Source of the DNA: Lingula anatina
Taxonomy: Eukaryota; Brachiopoda; Lingulata; Lingulida; Lingulidae
Assembly: GCF_001039355.2 (NCBI RefSeq)
Contig: NW_019773513.1
Span: forward strand, 648,245-712,244
DNA length: 64,000 bases
Direction of reading: 5' to 3'
The first letter of the stretch is position 1; each line of letters opens with the position of its first letter. The notes under the pieces were generated by a model. The model made no database searches. It saw only the letters and a list, made by a program, of their open reading frames with translations, and was not told the origin of the DNA. This document shows positions 1 through 14,900 of the stretch, piece by piece. Both the position numbers and the translations under genes were made by a program.

Positions 1-2954
1 CTCCTTACCGTCTTCATCCTGACTGCTGTGATAGGACTCGCTGTCAGCGTACGTTCCATCCGCGAGTTTCTTCTTCCTGCGCACGTGCCGCGTTCCTCCG
101 GCGCTGACCACGCTACGGTAGCTGTACTCGCTGTTGCTGTCGTCGTTACGTTTTCCTTCCTTCATGGCCTTATACTTTCTGAGCTTTTCCCGCTCAACGG
201 GATCCAGAGCACTGTACATTTCCTCTTCCGTGATGTCCTCGTAGGTTTTGCGTCCCATGCTCGTGCTCTTCCCCGTGGTGCGGTCTTTCATTGAGCCCAC
301 CCCGCTGTCAATGTCGGAGTCTCCTCCTGCGGCGCCACCTCCCTTACCACCACCTACTTTCCTGTAAATGAAACGAATATTTTATAAAAAGAAAACACAA
401 GCTCATTTATTTATTTATTTCGTTAATTTATGTAATATCAAAATCAAAATTCAATATTAAAATTTCAATTTCATTATGGTTTATTCGCTCGAACATATTA
501 AGAAAAAAATGATGCATGACCCAATCGCAAAAGTCAGAAATAATATCTGAGCTCTTTTAACAATGAGCAATCGATACAAATAAATACAAAAAGAGAAAGA
601 CATTTTAAACAAAACCTTACTTTTTAAACTTCTTTCCAGTGATTGGATCTTCAACAATTTCATATATTTCGCCGTCTTTACCAATGATCCTAGTTCCAGG
701 CTTGGCAGCTGAAAAAAAATATTTTCACTGTATACATATATATTCTTTTAAAGGATTCCAATCCTTTACTCTCATTCTATTTTAACTTAAATTGCTTTGA
801 GTTACTTTACCGTCATTTTGTATTTAATGTTTGTTATTCTTCATTTTATTCAATGTATCTTAATCTTCATTTCATTATTAATTATAATTTCATCAAAAAG
901 TGAAATACCGCAAATTTCTACACCGGCCTATTTCTATCAATTTCTTTCTATTGCGCCCTATGTTTATTATTTAATTTCATTCATTTATTTTTTATTTTCA
1001 TATACGAAAAAAGTGACATATCTTGAAATTCTACAAAGATCTTCATCTGTCTAATTCTTTCTGATTATTCTATCTTACTTATTCCATTAATTTAATTATT
1101 TATTTACATTTTATCAAAGAAAAAAAAACTGAATTACCTTGAATTTCTTCCTCGTCTTCGGAGGCGGCGTACACCGTGGACGCCTTCTCCCAGTCCTCGA
1201 TCGTCTCGCCTTTAGCCAGGGGAATGAATTTCTTCAGGAAATTGACGTCACCCCCGCTCTCCTGGAACTGCCTGTACTCCTCTTCCGTCATCAAGATGGT
1301 CTTCTCCACCAGCTTCCCGCTTTTAGTGCGGATGTAAGTTTTTACCACTTTCATTGGCTTCGGTTCTGGCTTTTGCCAGGACTCGATCTTCTCGCCTTCA
1401 CCAACGGACATGTATTTTCCTAGAACACTGGCGGGGTCGCCCCCTCTCCTTGTGATTTCCTGGAGTTTTTCGTAATCCTCTTTAGAAACCATGATGGTTT
1501 TCTCAATAAGCCTACCGCTTTTCGTTCGAACGTAAGTTTTAATGGTTTTCATCTCCGCCTCTCCCCACCCGTCAATTTTCTCCCCTGGTTTCGTTGTCAC
1601 ATACTTCTTAAGAATATCTCTGGCGTCTGAGCCTCCTTGTTTGATTCTGTCATAATCCTCCTTTGAGACATATACCAAGCGTTCGACAAGCTTCCCACTT
1701 TTGGTTCGTATAAAAGTTTTGATCGCCTTCACCTCGTCTTTGTCCCACTTTTCCAGCCCGCCTGCTTCCTCTTTGGTCAGGTACTTTTTGAGGATGTCGG
1801 CCGCCGCCTTTCCGCCACCGCCAGCCTTGAACGCCTGGTAGTCCTCCTCCGACATGAAGATCACTCGCTCTATTAACCGGCCACTTTTCGTGCGGATGTA
1901 AGTTTTGATTGCTCTCACGGCTGAAAATAAAACAGACAAGTAATGTGTGTATTTGGCACTTTTCTATTGAATTAAATTCTCGATCTCAAGGTGGGTTAAC
2001 CTCTGATACATGTATTAAGATAGCTGTTTTTTATCAGATCAATGTAAGCCTGTAAGTGCTGAATATTATAGAAGAAATTTTTAAAAAATGACAGTTATGA
2101 CAGTTGTTTCAATCATATTGACGAGCACTAATCTATTGTATCAATAATATATAATTTGCTATTTGAAAAAAAAAATAAACATACTTTTCTCTTCTATTGC
2201 CTCAAGCCTCTGCCTACGAAGTAGTTCTTCGAATTGCTGGAAAAATCACATTTATAAAACATGAATATAAGCGCATTCTCTCTCTCTCTCTCTCATCAAT
2301 TTTATTAGAGGAAGGACATAATTATAGATGGGTATGTGCATAATTAAGAGAAGGGTATATTCAGATTTGATTTGCTATTGTGGAATTTGCTACATTATTT
2401 TTTTAATTACGTAGAGTGAACTATTTCCTTACAGAAACGCAACACGTGCACTTTTTAAACTCATGCACGCATGACAGCATCTGTAATCAAGTGAAGCGTG
2501 TTTTAAATGATTTATGCTCTCCCCTCAGTGAAAATAATCATACACATGCCCCGTGGGCTACACATTACAGTGTTCACTTAAACCCTAAGGCGGTACTGAC
2601 AAAAATTGAATCGTCGAAATTAAAAAAGGCGAACTATAATAAATAATGTTGTTGCGACGCATTAATAAAGGACGTAATCATCTGTATGTAAATCATTTTT
2701 TTCTGGGTTCTTTCATCCTTAACACAAAACAAGCGTGTACGACCTAGTCGATCGTCAGCGGACACTTCATGTAATGTGAAAGCTGGATGCATTTGATAAG
2801 TAATTAAACCCAAATAACGAAATGTATCGTCATGAAACAATTATTTCATTTCATTTGGACAAGTCAGACTCACCCTGGCTTCAATTTCGTCCAGCATACT
2901 TTTCAAGTACCAGTAACTGTGTCTGTAGCCGCCGCCGACACGAATATACTTGTG
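1..2954 (-). CDS. Second, truncated copy of the modular repeat protein gene
   Basis: Five exons match the copy at 5177-8505 one for one: 2954-2874, 2236-2185, 1920-1138, 708-621 and 361-1, the last cut by the window edge. Exon lengths (81, 52, 783, 88) and phases are identical. Protein differences are very few (for example SEDEEE against SEDDEE), whereas introns differ by many small indels. Upstream exons 1-3 are absent because similarity stops near 4000, just before the single N at 4019. This is best read as the other haplotype of the same locus joined end to end; a very recent tandem duplicate is the alternative. Confidence 0.7.
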
Positions 2955-4018
2955 CTGAAATGATAAGGCAACATGGTTAAAAGAGCGTAGAGAAACACAT
3001 TTTGAAATGTTTATGAAAGAATGTGAACATTTTATTTCTTGCCGAAAAATTTTTTCGCAAGTACGGTATATTAGTCTGCTAGTTCATATTTTGATTAACG
3101 ATTATTAGCGCTCAAATGAGACATTATTTTTTTAGAACAGCTGCTTTGGACATATTATATTCATCCTTGAAATTTAGGCAATCATACTTATTGCAGTTTA
3201 TTATTAGTTGTTACGCAATTCGTTTTTATTTGTTTTTCAGCATTAAGGTTGCGCTTATTTCCTAGCTGCGACTCTGTTATTTGGCCTTTAGGCAGTCAAG
3301 CCTCGTTGTACACGGAGTAATATTACACCATATGTCAATATGCAGATGTCATTATACCCTCCCAGACGGAGAAATAAGAGATGTAACTCCTTGACATTTA
3401 CCCTTCTTTTTTATGACACAACATGATCAAGATTTCTGCTCAAACAAATCACTCAAAATTGTCGATAGATGTATAAAGGCCCGATGTTGGGCGTCGTGCG
3501 TGTAGAGTATATAGTCGAATGGAATTAGATTAGAGTGCGGATGGGTTTTCGGAGTGGCTGCTCGGGTTGTACAAGTTTACTGAACGTGATGGTACTGTTA
3601 AAAAGCTTGATAAAAATTATTAGGCTCAACGGTACCGAATTTTAAGTAGACATTTACTACAGAGTTGGAAGACATCTTTTACAATTAGATGTATATCAGC
3701 AACATTTTACCCATGATCTTGTATACTCAACCAAACGACACAACAGACTACAGTACTATACTTGCTTTCTCAAAGTCTTACACCCTCCTGCGTAAAATCA
3801 GACAACAGAACATTGCGTTACAAAATCCCCCGCCCAACCCAACCCCTCTCGTCACAACGTTTGAAATATTGGCGCTCTCCCTGGGGTCGATTCCTTGCTA
3901 CGTTTATGTCTTATGTATATATCTAATAACTGAACAATTATGGGCATACATACAACTGATTATGAAAACAAGGCATGAATCTGCTCCCTGCCCCCCCCCC
4001 CCCCCCCCCCCCCACCAT
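2955..4018. other. Intronic sequence of the truncated copy, ending in poly-C and an N joint
   Basis: This stretch matches 8506-9490 closely, apart from a few indels and point differences. It ends in a run of about 23 C, and a single N at 4019. No exon was found in it. Homopolymer failure at the C run probably ended the contig. Confidence 0.7.
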
Positions 4019-4019
4019 N

Positions 4020-5176
4020 ACTGTTAGAGTAAATTGATCAAAATGCCAAGCGTTCTCTTCTTGTTAAGCGATCTATAAATGAATACATGTTCGAAGTATT
4101 TCTTTGGTGAAAATAACGAGCACTTCATAATAAGTTTTCCATAAATGATCTTGTTGTTTTTAGACACCACACCTGTGAGTGTGGCAAAGATGAATCACCA
4201 AAATCAAATTTGATGAACCACCCCAACATCTGTTCACAAAAAGAGTTGAAACGGACACCAATTTGTAACTGCAGACACCTGGTATTTTTGGTTTCATGAA
4301 TTGCTGTGAGGGTTTTAGTACAATGTACTAGGCAATGGTTTTGAGGACAACAATCAATTTTTAGATTCAGTTATCTAATAAAATCGGTCCCTCTGTCTTT
4401 CGTGAGTGGCAATTGCAATTAAGACGAAAGCATGTTCTAAACTGAACTGAGCACGTTTACTTATTTACTCAAATATAGCTCCAAAATGACCTGGTGCCCG
4501 AATATATCGAAATAACCTAGCACCTGTATTGCCCTTCATTCCACATGGCCCTGTCATTATAATTAATTCACAAAGCAATTTAAATCTATTAAAACAGAAA
4601 CCTATTAGGATAAAAGCCCTTTTATAGCTTAATTTAATGAAATTGGCCACTTCCAGCACATCTAGCGAATGACCACGGTTTCCAAGCACCTGCAGAACTA
4701 TGCGTCACCGCGTCCAGTGTTTCTGCGAGCTAGCCGGTGGTCACTAAGTAAGCCCATTGGAGGCAAACAAAGCAAACCAGCCAGCGATACAGCCGGTAAT
4801 AGTGAAACCCAAACAAACAGTTCTTTGTCCTGCCAGCTTAATGGTCAAGGTTCTGTTGCAAACTTAAAGACGTAAACAACTTTGTAAGCATACGTAACCC
4901 ATGAGATTTAGCAGGAGTTTCTCGTGATGAAAAAGTAATGAGACGTTCGATTTAATCATGAATGTCAAAGACAAGAGTCTTTAATCGTCTCTCCTTTGGG
5001 CCAGTGATAGTGTTCGATGCCACGCCTTGGTGGTTGCAAAGCTTTTTGTTAGTCACGGCAGTTGCCGTTTATTTTCTTAAAAAACTAAAATGCATGAATG
5101 GTTTTCTGAAGAAACATACTATTGTTTTTTTCTTTTTAAAGATAATCAGAATAATAAAAAAAAAGTGTGAACTTAC
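4020..5176. other. Non-coding stretch left of the last exon found
   Basis: I see no convincing exon continuing the minus-strand gene here, and no repeat structure. ORFs in this stretch lack splice support and family-like composition. Confidence 0.5.
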
Positions 5177-5919
5177 CGCTGGGACTAGTGTAAGCCTCCG
5201 ACTCGGCATGCCCTATAACATTGCCCTGAGCGTCACGTATCCTCTTCTTGCGTTTCCTGGTGTGTGTTCCTCCCTCCGTCACGTCACTAAAGTAACTGTA
5301 TTCACTATCACTTCCATGTTCTCGGCGCTTTTTCTCTTTCTTCTTCTTCGTCTTAGCCGCTTTCTTCTTCCCTTTCCTCGCCAAATGAGCCATGTACTCG
5401 CTTTCACTGCTGTGGTACGATTCAGAGTCACCTCGCGTTCCGTCAGCGTTACGTTTCCTACGCTTGACGTGCCGCGTGCCGCCCTCGCTGATGACGCTGT
5501 AATAACTATGAGCACTTCCAGCGCCGTGCTTTCTGTCTCGACGTCTCCTGCGTCTCCGCTCCTTACCGTCTTCATCCTGACTACTGTGATAGGACTCGCT
5601 GTCAGCGTACGTTCCATCCGCGAGTTTCTTCTTCCTGCGCACGTGCCGCGTTCCTCCGGCGCTGACCACGCTACGGTAGCTGTACTCGCTGTTGCTGTCG
5701 TCGTTACGTTTTCCTTCCTTCATGGCCTTATACTTTCTGAGCTTTTCCCGCTCCACGGGATCCAGAGCACTGTACATTTCCTCTTCCGTGATGTCCTCGT
5801 AGGTTTTGCGTCCCATGCTCGTACTCTTCCCCGTGGTGCGGTCTTTCATTGAGCCCACCCCGCTGTCAATGTCGGAGTCTCCTCCTGCGGCGCCACCTCC
5901 CTTACCACCGCCGACTTTC
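5177..5919 (-). CDS. Arg/Lys- and Ser/Tyr-rich exon of the modular protein
   Basis: This 743-base exon enters in phase 2 and leaves in phase 1. It opens with a Gly-rich stretch, then GRKTYEDITEEEMYSALDP, then three repeats of about 40 residues: (S/H)(E)YSY(R/Y/F)SV, (A/E)GGTRH, a basic run such as RRKKKLADGT, and an acidic-serine end SESYHSS. The third copy is diverged (GGTHTRKRKKR). Alternating basic and Ser/acidic blocks suggest disordered, possibly nucleic-acid- or polymer-binding segments; that is inference. The downstream neighbour exon was not found in 4020-5170. Confidence 0.75.
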
Positions 5920-8900
5920 CTGTAAATTAAACGAATATTTAAAAAAAAGAAAACACAAGCTCATTTATTAATTTTTTTCGTTAATTTATGAATTATCAAT
6001 TTTAATCAAAATTAAAGATTAAAATTTCAAACTTATTATGATCCATTCGCTCGAAAGAATTCGCATAAATGATGCACTGCTCAATCGCAAACGTCAGAAA
6101 TATCTGAGCTCTTTTACGGTTAACAGTGCGCAACCGATATAAATAAATAAAAAGAGAGAGACTTTTTAAACAAAACCTTACTTTTTAAACTTCTTTCCAG
6201 TGATTGGATCTTCAACAATTTCATATATTTCGCCGTCTTTACCAATGATCCTAGTTCCAGGCTTGGCAGCTAAAAATATTTTTACCTTTTTCATATATCG
6301 CATTTATATTCTTTTAAATAATTCCATTCCTTTATTTTCATAATATTTAAATTACTTTGAATTTCTTTATCGCCATTTTCTATTCAATGTATCTAAATCT
6401 TCATTTCTATTCAACGTATGTTTATCTTCATTTCATACATTTATTTAAATTTCATTAAAAAATGTAATACCGCAAATTTCTACACCGGCCTTATTCTATC
6501 AATCACTAAATATTGCGTCTATTTTAATTATTTAACTTCGTCTCTTTTTAATTTTCATATACGAAAAAATATCACATCTTGAAATTATGCAAAGATCTTC
6601 ACCTGTTTGTTTCTTTCTAATTATTCTATCCTACTTATTCCATTAATTTATTTACACTTTATACAAAAAGACTGAATTACCTTGAATTTCTTCATCGTCT
6701 TCGGAGGCGGCATACACCGTGGACGCCTTCTCCCAGTCCTCGATCGTCTCGCCTTTAGCCAGGGGAATGAATTTCTTCAGAAAATTCACGTCACCCCCGC
6801 TCTCCTGGAACTGCCTGTACTCCTCTTCCGTCATCAAGATGGTCTTCTCCACCAGCTTCCCGCTTTTAGTGCGGATGTAAGTTTTTACCACTTTCATTGG
6901 CTTCGGTTCTGGCTTTTGCCAGGACTCGATCTTCTCGCCTTCACCAACGGACATGTATTTTCCTAGAACACTGGCGGGGTCGCCCCCTCTCCTGGTGATT
7001 TCCTGGAGTTTTTCGTAATCCTCTTTAGAAACCATGATCGTTTTCTCAATAAGCCTACCGCTTTTTGTTCTAACGTATGTTTTAATGGTCTTCATCTCAG
7101 CCTCTCCCCACCCGTCAATTTTCTCCCCTGGTTTCGTTGTCACGTACTTCTTAAGAATATCTCTGGCGTCTGAGCCTCCTTGTTTGATTCTGTCATAATC
7201 CTCCTTTGAGACATATACCAAGCGTTCAACAAGTTTCCCACTTTTGGTTCGTATAAAAGTTTTAATAGCCTTCACTTCGTCTTTGTCCCACTTTTCCAGC
7301 CCGCCTGCTTCCTCTTTGGTCAGGTACTTTTTGAGAATGTCGGCCGCCGCCTTTCCGCCACCGCCAGCCTTGAACGCCTGGTAGTCCTCCTCCGACATGA
7401 AGATCACTCGTTCTATTAACCGGCCACTTTTTGTGCGGATGTAAGTTTTGATTGCTCTCACGGCTGAAAAAATAAAACATTGTCAAGTTAAAATATGTCA
7501 CTTTGGCACTTTTCTGTTAAATTCTCGATTTCAAGGTGAGTTAACTTTTGATATTAAGATTGCTGTTTTTTATCAGATCAATGTAAGTCGAGTGCTGAAT
7601 ATTATAACAGAAATAAAAAAAAGCTTCATAACTTCATAATGCAATGAACCAATTATGTTGACGAGCACTAATCTTTTGTATCAATAATAAATAATTTACT
7701 TTTCAAAAAAAAAAAAAAAAAAAAAAAAAAAAACATACTTTTCTCTTCTATTGCCTCAAGCCTCTGCCTACGAAGTAGTTCTTCGAATTGCTGAAAAAAA
7801 TCACATGTATTTAATATAGATGTAAGCGCATTCTGTCTCTCTTTTACTCATTAATTTTATTAGAGGACGGACATAGTTATAGATGGGTATGTGCATATAC
7901 AACAGAAAGGTATAATCGGATTTGTTTTTACTATTGTGGAATTTGCTATAGTAATTAAAAAAAATTGCGGAGTAGAGTGAACTATTTCCTTAAAGTAACG
8001 CAGCAAGTGCACTTTTTAAACTCATGCACGCATGACAGCATCTGTAATCAAGTGAGGCGTGTTTTAAATGATTTATGCTCCCCCCTCAGTGAAAATAAAC
8101 ATGCACGTGCCCCGTGGGCTACACATTACAGTGTTCACTTAGACCCTAAGGCGGTACTGACAAAAATTGAATCGGCGAAATTAAAAAAGGCGAACTATAA
8201 TAAATTATGTTGTTGCGACGCATTAATAAAGGACGTAATCATCTGTATGTAAATCATTTTTCTAGTCTCTTTTCTTAACATGAAACAAGCGTGTACGACC
8301 TAGTCGATCGTCAGCAGACACTTCATGTAATGTGAAAGCTGGATGCATTTGATAAGTAATTAAACCCAAATAACGAAATATATCGTCATTAAACAATTAT
8401 TTCATTTGGACAAATCAGACTCACCCTGGCTTCAATTTCGTCCAACATACTTTTCAAGTACCAGTAACTGTGTCTGTAGCCGCCGCCGACACGAATATAC
8501 TTGTGCTGAAATGATAAGGCAACATGGTTAAAAGAGCGTAGAGAAACACATTTTAAAATGTTTATGAAAGAATGTGAACATTTTATTTCTTGCCGAAAAA
8601 CTTTTTCGCAAGTACGGTATATTAGTCTGCTCGTTCATATTTTGATTAACGATTATAAGCGCTCAAATGAGACATTATTTTTTAGAACAGCTGTTTTGGA
8701 CATATTATTTTCATCCTTGAAAATAAGGCAATCATACTTATTGCAGTTTATTATTAGTTGTTACGCAATTCGTTTTTTATTTGTTTTTGAGCATTAAGGT
8801 TGCGCTTATTTCCTAGCTGCGACTCTGTTATTTGGCCTTTAGGCAGTCAAGCCTCGTTGTACACGGAGTAATATTACACCACATGTCAATATGCAGATGT

Positions 8901-11900
8901 CATTATACCCTCCCAGACGGAGAAATAAGAGATGTAACTCCTTGACATTTACCCTTCTTTTTTATGACACAACATGATCAAGATTTCTGCTCAAACAAAT
9001 CACTCAAAATTGTCGATAGATGTATAAAGGCCCGATGTTGGGCGTCGTGCGTGTAGAGTATATAGTCGAATGGAATTAGAGTGCGGATGGGTTCGGGTTG
9101 TACAAGTTTACTGAACGTGATGGTACTGTTAAAAAGCTTGATATAAATTATTAGGCTCGACGGTACCGAATTTTAAGTAGACATTTACTACAGAGTTGGA
9201 AGACATCTTTTACAATTAGATGTATATCAGCAACATTTTACCTATGATCTTGTATACTCAGCCAAACGACACAACAGACTACAGTACTGTACTTGCTTTC
9301 TCAAAGTGTTACACAACAGAACATTGCGTTACAAAATCCCCCTCCCTACCCAACCCCTCTTGTTAAAACGTTAGAAATATTGGCGCTCTCCCTGGGGTCG
9401 ATTCCTTTCTACGTTTATGTCTTATGTATATATCTAATAACTGAACAATTATGGGCATGCATACGACTTATTATGAAAACAAGTCATGAATCTGCTCCCC
9501 CCCCTCCCGATCGGTTTTTATCTCTTAAGAACCACCACACGCACATCGGCTCTTCAATCCCCGGCACATCATTCACGCTATCGTCTATCCTCTAGGTTTA
9601 CACGCACTAGAATTGATCAGTGTGCTTAAAGATTTATGAAAATAACAAATATTTCAATCACAAGGCGGTCGTCCCCTGCGTCATCATTCCCCTGGTGACT
9701 GCGGTGCATTACGCCATAGCACTCCCAAAGTAAAGATAGCTAGGGCGATCGTTTAGACGCGTGTCATCTTATACGGCTTCCATCCTTAAGCAAATACACT
9801 GAACGTGAGCCTTTTCACGCACGCGGAATTATTAATATGCTAGATAACAGCTTGCTCGTTTAGGCCGAAACCGTTTTCTTTCAGCGCAAATTGACATAAT
9901 TGGACTTGATGATCTGAATGTCGCGGGGGTAAAGAGCTGAAATGGCGCCAAGATTCGGTTTATTTGCTCTCAAATCATGGGTACAAAAGAAATTACAAAA
10001 AATATGTTAAGCTACTGAAAGAAACTGTGATGGCAGTGCGATGGGGCTAGAAAAAGATGAGTTGTTAAGTGCAGTATTTAAAACCCGTTTCAGTGGAAAT
10101 AAGTAGGCCTTACTAAATCCTAGCTATCAGAGCAAACTGTATTATTAAGTTTAGTTCACAACGAAGAGCTAATCTAATCCCTTCGCTGTCCCACTACCGC
10201 CGCTATTGTGCCGGTCCTCAGACTGCTGAGTGGGGCCGGCCCAAGTTGACCTTATCAAGCACCTTAGGAAAAAGTTTTGCACCTTTGATACTTACTCCAA
10301 CACATTTGCTGTGTGGCACCTTTAACATACACTTCAAGCACTCTTCAGATGACGTCTGAAATCAAAATAATCACAAATGATTAATAATAAAGCAGCAAGC
10401 AAACGAAAACAAACCTATCTTGAACGCGAGATAACTTTTTCTTCTAGCTATGTTACTTGCGGATAAGAGAGAATATATATCATCATTCAAACACATACTT
10501 ATCAGGGGCTTGTGAAAACTATTCTAGCATTATATTATTTGCCAATAAAGCTACCAGGTATTGTTATTCAATTTTTCAATGGATTAAGAAAGAACACCAA
10601 GTTAAACTTGGTATTTGGGCTCGCATGATATGCCCTAGCAACGGACGATACAAATAAATTTCAACATCAACTTGGAGAGGGGTTCAGCTAGACGGTAATG
10701 CAGAAGTGCCCCTCACAGTGGCAATATACTACGTAATCTCCCGGCAACGTAGGCATTTGGTGTTTACCCTTTTTACAAGCCATGGCACCTAGTTTACTGG
10801 TTTAATGTAACCACTGAGTATTTCTTATTCAACTGTGAGATGATGTTCCCTGTTGTTTTACAGGCAGTCAGTTTGTCATTACTTCAATATTGAGACTTTT
10901 TGCAGGCGTACATGTATGCTTACATTTATCCATATTATATTATAGAAGTACATAACATTTTAAGTCCTTTAAACGTCCTCTCCTTCTCTCTCTCTCTATC
11001 TCTCTCTCTCCCTCTCTCTCTCTCTCTCTGACACACAATAACAAACAAACAAACAAACACACATACACACGTAACGCACACAAGGCACGCGCCCACAAAC
11101 ACACGCACGAACAACGAGCGAGCACATACACACACGCGTGCGCACGCACACGTATACAGACGATCACCGTGTCTACCTACCCTGTACAATTCCGCTGCGC
11201 TTTGACTCCTATAGTGATTAGTATACCTGGATATAACATCTTCGTTATTCCTCTGTAAAACATAATACAACAGATTTTGAAATAATTATATCACTTCTTG
11301 TTTACATGTAGGTGCCAAGAAAGGGTATTCTAAACACCATATTTCATTTAATGTCATACCAGTGTATGCTTTTATAATGTATTAACAGGTGCCAAGTAAT
11401 TGATTATGGATACGAAAGAAAACTGACCATAGAGTTATATTTTATACGTTGTCATCAGAGGCATCCAGAATGAAGTTGTATTATTTGACGTGATGTTCAT
11501 TTAATCTGCATTCTACGGTTCTATATAAACATTGGTTGCCAGGACTGTGTCCTTAACAAATGTGGTATATGCCTGCTGTATTATGATTAACGTGTATTAT
11601 GGCTTACTCTAGACTGTTAAAGTATGGACCAACCCTACTTTCTTTGCGATATCACAAAAAAGATGCTATATGATACGTATCGGCAACAAAAATATTTAAA
11701 GTCAATATTCTATTACTCCCAGTTCATAGCGGGTCATGCGTCGGGCTTTAAGATTTCAATACAATAATCAAAGTCACGAAAACAATGACGAGACTGGTGG
11801 TAGTATATTTCAATTTAACCTCGGTTGCCCGGATGAGGTCACGGAAAATATGTAACGTGACACTGCAGCATCTTATAAAACACTCCGAAATATGAAGCTG

Positions 11901-14900
11901 TCTTCATCAGTATATGTTTTACGCCAGGGCCCCAAGCTGCCATAGAACGCTAATCAAGTTCGTCATACCGGAAAACAATAGCCGCACTGTTGCCGATTTG
12001 TTCCGCCCCGGCAATCCCATTCTCATTTTTCTATGACCTCTGTATGGAGGTCGCGGATGGAGGAGGTATGTAAAACACCTTTAACAAAAACAATCCACCT
12101 GCCACACTGAACAGGTAAAAACAGGTTGCTAAGTCCGCTGCCACAAGTTTGTTTACATGTTAGTAGAATTTGCTGTTTATCTTGTTGCGCTAAAAAAACT
12201 CATTATTATTTTTTCGGCATTCCCTTTTTTATAAGCATTCCCTCTTGACAATATTCTTTTGAAATAAAGATTGTAAAATATTTGAGGTCCTCGTCGTCTT
12301 TGATTCATCAGTATTTTTTTCGTCAGATTTAAAGATTACTTTTGTGTATATATTTACATAAACCTAGATGCTATTTTCCTCTATCTACGTGTACATCTAT
12401 GAACTTATACATGCAGAATCATAGATAGTGCTCACATACCCTCGGTAGCTAGAAAAGTAATAAAGGCACATTTACTTGCTTCACAACTTAAACTGCTTAT
12501 TTCTTAACTCTAGTGTAACCAGCACCCTATCCAATGACAACAAAACTTATTCCCAGTTGCTTCATTTGATACTTTTTTCATGCATGTCAAGGTTCAATAA
12601 TCCTATATGAGATTATATGAATCGGGGCGTGACTGAACTGCAGCGTATTCATGGGTTCGTGTCCTGCCCCGTACCCCCCCCCTCCCCCCGCAACAACCAC
12701 ACGCTCGTTCTCTACTTACCGTTTTTAGAGAAGGGAGTTTCTGACTCCACGCAGATGCTGGGCGGCCAGGCCTCACGGGAGCTCGCAGGATACAATAATC
12801 TAGAAAAAAAAATACAGAGAGAAATTTAGTAAAAAACTTAAATTAAAAGTGCATATTGATATGTCGTCGTAAATTAATTTTTTGCTATAAATTTGCACAT
12901 GATTACATTGTCAACCTAGAATGTTCTTATCAGAAAAGGTTGTCAATAAGATGCAAGAGCCTACCGTTAGTTCACTGTACTGCATTTTAAACTGATGGCA
13001 TAAGAGCGCAGTCTATATTTATGTTTTCCTTTCATCATAGAGTACATGTTATGTAATACGAAGGACTTTTCACTTCAAAATATTTTGTAACTTCAGGTCG
13101 TACAGATGAGAGGCACAACCAGGCAGGCACAACTGCTATTTTCAAAAAAAGATATAGAAGAAAATAAGTTTTTTTTTATCTTAGAATTGATTTTAAAAAA
13201 GTGCCCGGCGTCTCTTCGGTCTTGAGCAAATGACGGTTTTGAACGCCACGTTTCTCCTATGTCCAATTTCTATTCCAAGCTGAACCAATAGCCTCAAGAG
13301 AATAACCTTTCCGGTTATTTTGAATCCTTCTCCCAACACCTCGCGATATTGTTTGTGTTGAACTGAACACACTGATCACGAAGGTCCGTTTTATTTATCA
13401 TCGTGTCATATGTCGGGGCGATGTTGACAAAACAAAGAACACATATAGATAATGGATAAAATGTGGACTTGTGATTCAACGTCGTGAACACAGAGCGCGG
13501 TTATATAGACATAATGATCGTTAAATTGCCTCGGTGCGAAGATAATGAAACTGTATATATGCACATTTTATATAAATTAGCCTGTTTCGTGTTTAAACAC
13601 TAGCACTGAAAATCTATTGAAAGCCACACTGGATTTGATACCGAAAAAGCGTATCAGTCAGAAATAATTCAGATAAACAGAAGTCTGCGCCTAAACTAAA
13701 TTACTATTGACATGTCATATCCTCCGTGCACTACCCGCCAATTACTGGACAAACACTTTACGCCGATATTGCAATTCTGTAAGTTTCCTGCGAGGATTGC
13801 ACCATTTGTTTACTTCAGTAAAAAAGTTTTTATGGGATTTGTTGATGGATAAGATTACATATAAACAAGAAAAATACGAAAGAAGTCGATTACAATGTGA
13901 CACATCCCTGTTGTTATTAAGTTTACCTGTTTATATAACTTATTTATATACGTGTATTTCCAAAAATGAGGGCAAAGAAAATTATTTTTGAACAAAAAAG
14001 GAAGGGAAAAAACACGTTTGTGAGATGAAACGACAGTCAGCTTTTGTGGACAACTTTGACGTGATTTAGGGGACGTGATTTAGGGGACTTGTCACACATC
14101 GATGACCGTATGATGTTAAACCGCATCGCACTTCTCCATTGTTACGGATGATAGCAATGCTAACAATGTACTCAATAAAGCGCAATCAACGGAATATTGT
14201 ATCAATTCATCATAACTTGTCTTTGTTTCAATTTCATAATTGCAAATATAAGTTATAATTAAATCAACTTCTCTTCGCTTCCTCGAGTTTGTTATCATCC
14301 TTGTTAACGAGCAGATTGATTAAGAAAACGCGACACGGCTCCACGCCGGATTGTGCATGTATCGATCCCACTCCCCCTCTCGCAAAGAGACTTATGACTT
14401 TGCTATTGTGACAAATAACAACACCATAGAGTTTCATAGCAGTGATTTTCTGCCTATTTTACTTCACCCGAACCTCTTCGCGTTGACTTACGAAGTAATT
14501 ATCGACTTCACGTCTTGGCGAGCACGCATCTCGCCCTTAACACATGGGGTCTTGTTGATAACGTTAGCTCTTTGCTTTTTTCTCCGCTTAGACTTAAATT
14601 GAAATGCGTGATATTAAATAACCAGTTTTGGGAAAAGACGCCTTATTGTTGGTTTAGTGGCTAATTTGAATTTGGGTCCTCCACAGTAGAAACTACCTAA
14701 CAACTAATGTCGTACTAAAAAGAGGGGTGTAATTCTATCCGTAAATTTAAAAAGGCACGCTTTTTTCTCCTAGTCTAACGAATCCATTCAGTGTACTTAT
14801 TACACGGGAAATGTACCTAAAATGTAACCGTTAAAACACTCGTTTCCATGGCAAATGATATATCAAGTTTCAATTTGATTTATTTTCAGGGCGTAAACGG

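Noticed and set aside
1139-1423. Plus-strand ORF of 94 codons, repeated at 6682-6966
   Set aside because: It is antisense to the four-repeat exon and is kept open only by that exon's codon use.
5279-5617. Minus-strand 112-codon ORF rich in Thr/Val/Arg
   Set aside because: It is a shifted-frame shadow of the Arg/Lys-rich exon 5177-5919.
4962-5852. Plus-strand ORF of 296 codons
   Set aside because: Antisense to the same exon; the true frame is supported by splice phases and by repeats.
10935-11270. Cys/Val-rich ORFs that look like small secreted peptides
   Set aside because: They translate CT and CA microsatellites.
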